This document shows positions 58,789-64,000 of a stretch of 64,000 bases of DNA, piece by piece. Position 1 is the stretch's first letter, and every line of letters starts with the position of its first letter. Under the pieces are notes generated by a model. It did not search any database. It saw nothing but the letters and a program-made list of their open reading frames with translations, and had not been told where the DNA came from. Where the stretch lies: assembly GCA_964586235.1 (NCBI GenBank), contig CAZPIO010000014.1:25423-89422 (forward strand), given 5' to 3'. Source of the stretch: JAUCQB01 sp964586235 (GTDB lineage: Bacteria > Planctomycetota > Phycisphaerae > UBA1845 > PWPN01). Both the position numbers and the translations under genes were made by a program.

Positions 58789-59064
58789 ATGCTCGCACCC
58801 ATGGCCTTCATCAGCATGCCCGGCGGTCCCGAGTGGATCGTCATCGGGATTATCGGCCTGCTCATCTTCGGCAAGAGGCTTCCCGATGTCGCCCGTTCAC
58901 TCGGAAAGAGCGTGGTCGAATTCAAGAAAGGGCTCAAGGCCGTCGAGGACGAGATCACCAGTGCCAGCAACGAGTCCGACAAGTCTTCGAACCAGTTGCC
59001 TCCCACCAGCAACCCCTACAGTGCAGAAGCCGTAGCCGAGCCGCCGCCAAACGAAAGCCACTGA
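58789..59064 (+). CDS. tatA: Twin-arginine translocase subunit TatA/E
   Basis: A 91-aa Tat pore-forming subunit. A short N-terminal transmembrane helix (GPEWIVIGIIGLLIFGKRLPDVARSLG) has the conserved FG hinge and the following amphipathic helix (KSVVEFKKGLKAVEDEI), then a disordered acidic tail. The ATG at 58789 is preceded by GGAG at eight bases. No tatC is adjacent. The Rieske protein in this window bears a Tat signal and would be a client. Confidence 0.9.
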   Translation: MLAPMAFISMPGGPEWIVIGIIGLLIFGKRLPDVARSLGKSVVEFKKGLKAVEDEITSASNESDKSSNQLPPTSNPYSAEAVAEPPPNESH

Positions 59065-59125
59065 CCGATCTGCCCGCCGTTGTCCAATCCGTAATCCCGC
59101 CGGCCGTTCGGCCGATTCAGGACCT

Positions 59126-62100
59126 TCACGGACTTGGCTGCGAGAATAGTGTTTTACGACCCCCACCCGCAGATGGGGCCTGGTCGCCGTGCTGTCTCTC
59201 GAGCCATTCAATACCGGTCCGAATGGATCCGAAGATGTCGCCGCCCTTCCAGCCGTGACCTCCCGGATAAGTCTTGATCGCGACCGCCGCCGCCTTCTCC
59301 TTGAGCATACTTTCGGCCTTCTGCGCCATCCGGTAAGGGCACACGCGATCATCCGGCGAATGATAGAGGTAGTACGCGTGCCCCTCGGCCCGGTCGAGCG
59401 ACGGCAGGCGATCGGGCTTGAACACGGACATGGCCACAAACGAGCCGGTCACCGCCGACTTCTCAGCCAAGGAGATCGCGTACGCCGCCGGCCCGCCCGA
59501 CGACCACGACAGGGTGAAAACGCACCGATCATCAACCTTGTGTTTTGACCGCACATCCTTGATCACGGCCTCGACGAAGTCTTCGGTCGCGAACTGCTGC
59601 CCCATCACCTTGTCGATTCGCGTCGGCCAGACGATCTGCTGATCGGCCGTCCACTTGAAAGCAACCGGCTGAGCCACGATATACCCGGCCGGCAGCGCAT
59701 TCTTGAAAATGCGGCAGACAAACGGATTGAAATCCGCCCCGCCGTCCCCGCCGGGCAGAACAATCAGCAGCTTATACCCCTCCGCCGACACCCGCTCATG
59801 CGAACGAGGACCGATGAGGAAATACCTCATCTTGTCGTTACCGCCGACGGTCAGATCCTGAACCGGCACATCGGCAATGTCATCGGGGAGCTTCGGCGCC
59901 GACGGCCGTGAGGCAGAACGGCCTGCCGCGGGTACCGCGGGCGGCGGCTCGTGCATGGCGGTCAACCTCACCAGCGTCAGTGTGCTCATTCCTTTCCGCT
60001 TGGGCGGTCCTTTGCTCTCGTCAACCCGCATCGGAGAGTTGCTGCATGCAACCCAGGCCGACAAGCCGTCTTGGAGAGTGCCTTCTCGCTGGTACTCCCG
60101 CTTGTTGAACAGGGGTATCGCGACTCCGGATTCGTCGCCGATGGATTGGTGTCCGACCGCTGTTTGCTCAAAGTTCAGGCGAACCCTGGCACGATCAGGC
60201 TCGACGTCATCCAACCACTGGGCCTGGATGCTCGCGGCCAGGCCGATGAACCAATATGCGGTCTCCGGCTTGGGCTTGCCGTCCGGTCCCGTCGTCACCG
60301 CACGTACGTACGGCACCTTGTCCCCGACCCTGATCAGCGATTCAGGTTCTCCCACGCTGAACGCTGGGTGGGCAATCACCTCCACTTCGCCGAGACCCTT
60401 GAGGGCCTTGATCCCCTGCTCCAGCGTCGAGTCGGGCGGCAGCAGCGACAACACATTCTCGGGACGAAGACTCCGCGGCTGGCCGGTGATCCGGACGAAA
60501 GCCGCATCGAGGAACACGGCGCGGCGGGCCGCCTGCGTGGCAGGCTGTGAGGATGATGGCGGCTTCGGCGTCTCCTTGGATCCCGCCACTGCCCGGTCGA
60601 GTTCTCCCAGGAACTTCGCAATCGCCTGAATGTCAGCCCTCTTGCCTTCGACAATGAGCGACGAGAGCCCGTGATCGATGGTGAACTGGACAGGCGTCTT
60701 CTTGCCCTTGGCCCAGTCCTGCAGGGCGTCCAACATGTCCTCGATATCTGCACCAGGAAGGTGGAAGACCTTGAAGAAACCATCGGCCGGCTCGACAGTG
60801 TCCACCTGGGCAACCAGAGCGTCGATTTCCTTCTCCATCGATGGGTCACAGGCAACCAGGACAGCCTCACGTTCGTTGTCTGCTTTCGCCGCAACGACAT
60901 CCCGCAGGTTCGCTGAAGGCGAAGGCGGATAGAGGCTTGCGATCGTATCTGCGACATCGGATGCCTTGGCGTGCTTCGGCCGGACCACCTTCGCAACTCG
61001 CTCCATACTCTCCGCGGGCTCCTTGGCATTAGCCGATGGCGGCTTGTCGAGTTGGGCAATGAGGTAGGCGATCCGATCAAGCTGCTTATTGGTGGCCGCC
61101 AGGAGGAGCACATTAGCGTGCATGTCATCCACAATGGCCCAACGTTTGCCCAGTTCGGCCTTCAGCACATTCCGGAGGGTTTGGCCAACATCGGTATTCC
61201 GTACATCCTTGAGCTCGAAGATGCGTACAGCTTGTTCCTCGCCTGCCGGTTGTGTGGCGGATTGGCTGGCAGGGGACAATACCTTCGTGCCGCGGCTCGC
61301 CACTGCCGGCATCGTGACGGGTAGGCGAGGCCGATGCACAACACGGAGGCGAGGTGGCGGCGAGGCTCCACCATCACCTGGTTGTGCCGCCGCCCGGAAC
61401 CAGCTTCGCAGTTCGCGCTCGGCCGGCTTGCCCTTGGGGGTGTACGTGACGTCATCTTTGCCACCGACGCCGGCGCTCCACCTGTTCCAGTTCCAGATGA
61501 TGCCGCCGACCTGCGGCACGCCGTCCCAGGTCTTGATAAATGCCGCGTAGCAGCGCCGCTGCTCTTCCAGCCCCTCGGCGCTGGGTTTCGTGTTGTAGTA
61601 GTAGTTCCACGGTTCGATGGAGGCCCCTTCCTGGCTGCACCAGCCGACGTCGGTGAAAAGGATCGGCTTGCCGATCGTGTTCTGCCACGCCAGAATCCCG
61701 GCCTTGATCGGCTTCCAGGCTTCGGTCAGGCTGTCCAGCGAGGGATTGGGCTTCGAAGACAGCTTGTAGTACGTGGTCATGCCGATCAGATCGAGGTCGT
61801 CCCAGAATTGGGGAACCTTCCAGTGGTCCCAGTTGGCCGAGTAGGACAGCTTTCCGGGGTAGACGGATCGGACCTCGCGGATGGTCTGCTTCCACCGATC
61901 GGTGTGCTTCTCGCTGCTGACCAGTTCGGACCCGACCATGAACACCTCGACTTTCCCCTCGGCGGCGATGCGGGCAAAGTGCATCAGGAACTCACGGTAT
62001 TCCTCAAACCAGCCGTCCCAGTCACGAGGCTTGATCGTGCCGCGCCATTCGTTTTCATGCGGTTTGGCAAGCAGGATGATGGGCATGAACACGACCCGCA

Positions 62101-64000
62101 GGCCGTTGTCGCGGGCGATCTTGAAGATCTCCAGCCACTGCTCGCGACCCGGGGTGACGTTCGGGTCGACACTGATGGTCTCCGAGCCGGCGTTCTCCTG
62201 GTACCCGGGGTTGCTGATCAGCACCGCGTCGGCCCCCAGTCGTGCGATTTCAGGCAGGACCTTCTTCGCATCGGCAACCGCGTCACCCGCCCGCAGGATC
62301 TGCCAGCTCAGCCCGCGCAGACGTGCAGAGGTGGTCGGCCGCGTGGCGGGCGTCTCCGCAGGTGCAGTGCGGGAGGGTCGCCCATCGCGGACTCTCTGCA
62401 GCGCCTGCCTGGCCGCGTCTCGCGGATACGGTTCCGGATCATCCAACATTTGAGTCAGTTTCGGCACCGCTGGTTTCGCGGCCGAGCCGAGCTGGCCAAG
62501 AGCTCGCGCGGCAGATTCACGGGGGTAGGTGTCCTCTTCATCAAGCAGTTGCATCAGCCCGGCCACGTCGGGTTCGGAAACGATCAGGCGATAGGAATCG
62601 ACGTCGGTCAGCGAGACATCGCGGAAATACAACTCCGCCTTGCCGGAGCGATTGGGCGGATCGTCGCCGCCCAACACCGCTGATGCGAAGACTTCCTCGG
62701 GCATCTCGCGATTCCGCAGTTCGAGCACTCGCTGCGTGCCGAGGACCTCCTTGTTCTTGTCGAGCAATGTCATCTCGAAGAGCGCGCCGCCGGCCGTCTT
62801 CCCGTCGCGGAACTGGAAGGCCACGTCCACGCGGGGATAGTTGTCGCGGCTCATGAACTCGATCTCGCTGATATCGAGCATCGAGCATCTCGCGCTCGCC
62901 GGCTTGCTGGTCTCGAGCTTCGGGTCCCCCGAGTCAAAAACATAGACCGGCCCTTCGATCCCAAACTTCTTGCCCGCCCCATCGATCACCTGCCCCTTTG
63001 CCCACGGCCCCTCTAGCACAATCCGCGAACCCTCCGCCGGCGGTGTCGTCCTCGGAGCCTCGCCCGCAGCTTCGGCGATCTCGACCTCCACCGGGTTGCT
63101 GACCACACGTATCGGCCGGCCGCCGTCGGGTGCGCTCGGCTCAGCGATAAACGCCAGTCGGATGGTATGACGGCCGGGACGCAGATCCAGCTTGGCACCG
63201 CCATCGTCCTTCGCCTGCCACTGGGGGCCCGGCGTGATGCTGATCCCGCCGAACTCCCCGCCCGGCGGAAAGTGCGAACTCTTCACTCTGATCGCGCCTG
63301 CCCAGCGATACCAGCGTCCATCCACCTGCAGCTCGCACAACTCCTGCGATCGTGCAACGAACAGCTCACGACCGCCGCGATTGCGGATCCCGGCACCCAG
63401 TCGGGGCGACTCGCCGACCCGCAAGCGAGTCCTCTCGATCCACAGCCGGCACTGGACGCCCTCAACCGCCTCGCCCCAGTCTCGCTTCGGCGAGCCCTCG
63501 CCGGGCTGCACCTCGATCGTGCCAACGTCAAGTGCCGGTTCGTTCGCGTCGCCGGTCCCCGCCGTGAGATTGAAGCCGCTCGTGACCCAACCGAGTACCT
63601 TGTCTTTGTTTCCCTCCTGTCCGGCCAGGTCAAGTACACGAACCTGCATGAAGTACCTGGCCGGCGGCAGATCTCGGATTTCGAACGATCCATCCTCCGC
63701 CGGGCTGACATCTCCGGAATAGGCTTTGCCCTCGTCGGATCTGAGGAATTCCTGATAGGCACTGAACACGGGATCGATGCCGCTGCTGTCCACGTGGAAC
63801 CCCGGTGCTTCGAGGAAGTAGCGTATCCGCGTGTTCTTGGGGTTTATCTGGAAGTCTGCGTCCGCGGCCGCGAGCAAGCGACCGACCACCCGCCTCATTC
63901 CGCCGACCGTCACCCGTGTGGTCTGGCCCGGCCCGATCTCAAATCGCGTTTCGCCGCCCCTCAGGTGCACTTCGCTGTCTGCCTGGCGACGAACCCACTC
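59126..64000 (-). CDS. Very large multidomain protein (HEAT-like, GH113-like, secretin-type N-domains, alpha/beta hydrolase), truncated by the window edge
   Basis: An open frame of at least 1,624 residues that continues past position 64000; the Met-like start at 63970 is only a GTG inside it. Order in the visible part: carboxypeptidase-regulatory-like beta module (GQTTRVTVGG), then extracellular beta domains, two HEAT-like repeats (YPRESAARALGQLGSAAKPA), a TIM-barrel segment like GH113 beta-mannanases (VGSELVSSE, LIGMTTYYK, ILFTDVGWCSQEG), two secretin N-domain-like modules (KDVRNTDVGQTLRNVL, VIVEGKRADI-like), and a C-terminal alpha/beta hydrolase with nucleophile in LSWSSGGPAAY, Asp in YHSPDDRV and His in YPGGHGWKGG. 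No intervening stop or frameshift was seen. The likely missing N-terminus may be a membrane peptidase or signal region. Assignment of individual domains is moderate; the fusion itself is directly seen. Confidence 0.68.
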   Translation of the reverse strand, partial: EWVRRQADSEVHLRGGETRFEIGPGQTTRVTVGGMRRVVGRLLAAADADFQINPKNTRIRYFLEAPGFHVDSSGIDPVFSAYQEFLRSDEGKAYSGDVSPAEDGSFEIRDLPPARYFMQVRVLDLAGQEGNKDKVLGWVTSGFNLTAGTGDANEPALDVGTIEVQPGEGSPKRDWGEAVEGVQCRLWIERTRLRVGESPRLGAGIRNRGGRELFVARSQELCELQVDGRWYRWAGAIRVKSSHFPPGGEFGGISITPGPQWQAKDDGGAKLDLRPGRHTIRLAFIAEPSAPDGGRPIRVVSNPVEVEIAEAAGEAPRTTPPAEGSRIVLEGPWAKGQVIDGAGKKFGIEGPVYVFDSGDPKLETSKPASARCSMLDISEIEFMSRDNYPRVDVAFQFRDGKTAGGALFEMTLLDKNKEVLGTQRVLELRNREMPEEVFASAVLGGDDPPNRSGKAELYFRDVSLTDVDSYRLIVSEPDVAGLMQLLDEEDTYPRESAARALGQLGSAAKPAVPKLTQMLDDPEPYPRDAARQALQRVRDGRPSRTAPAETPATRPTTSARLRGLSWQILRAGDAVADAKKVLPEIARLGADAVLISNPGYQENAGSETISVDPNVTPGREQWLEIFKIARDNGLRVVFMPIILLAKPHENEWRGTIKPRDWDGWFEEYREFLMHFARIAAEGKVEVFMVGSELVSSEKHTDRWKQTIREVRSVYPGKLSYSANWDHWKVPQFWDDLDLIGMTTYYKLSSKPNPSLDSLTEAWKPIKAGILAWQNTIGKPILFTDVGWCSQEGASIEPWNYYYNTKPSAEGLEEQRRCYAAFIKTWDGVPQVGGIIWNWNRWSAGVGGKDDVTYTPKGKPAERELRSWFRAAAQPGDGGASPPPRLRVVHRPRLPVTMPAVASRGTKVLSPASQSATQPAGEEQAVRIFELKDVRNTDVGQTLRNVLKAELGKRWAIVDDMHANVLLLAATNKQLDRIAYLIAQLDKPPSANAKEPAESMERVAKVVRPKHAKASDVADTIASLYPPSPSANLRDVVAAKADNEREAVLVACDPSMEKEIDALVAQVDTVEPADGFFKVFHLPGADIEDMLDALQDWAKGKKTPVQFTIDHGLSSLIVEGKRADIQAIAKFLGELDRAVAGSKETPKPPSSSQPATQAARRAVFLDAAFVRITGQPRSLRPENVLSLLPPDSTLEQGIKALKGLGEVEVIAHPAFSVGEPESLIRVGDKVPYVRAVTTGPDGKPKPETAYWFIGLAASIQAQWLDDVEPDRARVRLNFEQTAVGHQSIGDESGVAIPLFNKREYQREGTLQDGLSAWVACSNSPMRVDESKGPPKRKGMSTLTLVRLTAMHEPPPAVPAAGRSASRPSAPKLPDDIADVPVQDLTVGGNDKMRYFLIGPRSHERVSAEGYKLLIVLPGGDGGADFNPFVCRIFKNALPAGYIVAQPVAFKWTADQQIVWPTRIDKVMGQQFATEDFVEAVIKDVRSKHKVDDRCVFTLSWSSGGPAAYAISLAEKSAVTGSFVAMSVFKPDRLPSLDRAEGHAYYLYHSPDDRVCPYRMAQKAESMLKEKAAAVAIKTYPGGHGWKGGDIFGSIRTGIEWLERQHGDQAPSAGGGRKTLFSQPSP

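Overview
The window looks like chromosomal DNA from a GC-rich planctomycete, most likely of the Phycisphaerae type. This rests on lineage habits rather than a marker gene. Three membrane proteins carry a C-G-Y-(D/N)-L zinc ribbon. Two large secreted proteins share a dockerin-like, Asp-rich C-terminal tail. Other planctomycete-like content includes a secreted sulfatase, GH29 and GH172 glycosidases, Gfo/Idh/MocA and UroD-family proteins, and many secreted or lipoprotein genes with poor homology.

Layout. 1-9.5 kb: an orphan DNA adenine methylase, an aspartate-type aminotransferase, a FIMAH/HYR-like lipoprotein, tRNA-Leu(UAA), a secreted protein with Ca-loop motifs, an RbfA-like/RtcB pair, a zinc-ribbon membrane protein and a YbjQ-family protein. 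9.8-14.4 kb (minus strand): a thiazole/oxazole RiPP-type (TOMM) locus. It holds a SagB-type dehydrogenase, an azoline-type YcaO ending in PxPxP and an ocin-ThiF-like partner. Translationally coupled upstream are two paralogous membrane proteins, each with seven consecutive cysteines next to the N terminus. I consider this the most likely undescribed system in the window: the heptacysteine tracts could be the heterocyclisation substrate, giving a membrane-anchored polythiazole. 14.5-25.2 kb (minus): a U32 peptidase/rRNA hydroxylase homologue, 2-oxoglutarate:ferredoxin oxidoreductase (korAB), Rieske plus cytochrome b, and succinate dehydrogenase (sdhCAB). SdhC to cytochrome b is almost continuously overlapping, so complex II and a bc-type complex appear to be co-expressed.

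25.4-32.9 kb: a Gfo/Idh/MocA oxidoreductase with a class III aminotransferase, then a plus-strand GH29 fucosidase with a sodium/solute symporter, and a convergent sulfatase. Small REP-like palindromes sit on both sides of the fucosidase/symporter pair. 33.3-52.6 kb: a lipin-like (LNS2) HAD lipoprotein, a ceramidase-like protein with a LamG domain, a dockerin-tailed secreted protein, a UroD-family protein, a GT39-type membrane transferase, a lipoprotein nitrilase homologue, an orphan sensor kinase, a GH172 protein, an enolase-superfamily/MFS transporter pair and a large Asp-box (sortilin-like) protein.

52.6-57.7 kb is accessory and gene-poor. It contains a ~230-bp direct repeat flanking a pseudopilin-like gene, an IS66 transposase remnant, an intact IS110-family transposase with an inverted repeat over its start, and unrecognised small genes. 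57.9-64 kb: a secreted hypothetical, TatA, and an unusual multidomain protein running off the right edge (HEAT-like, GH113-like, secretin-type N-domains, alpha/beta hydrolase).

All functional calls come from reading motifs and family resemblance by eye; no database search was run.
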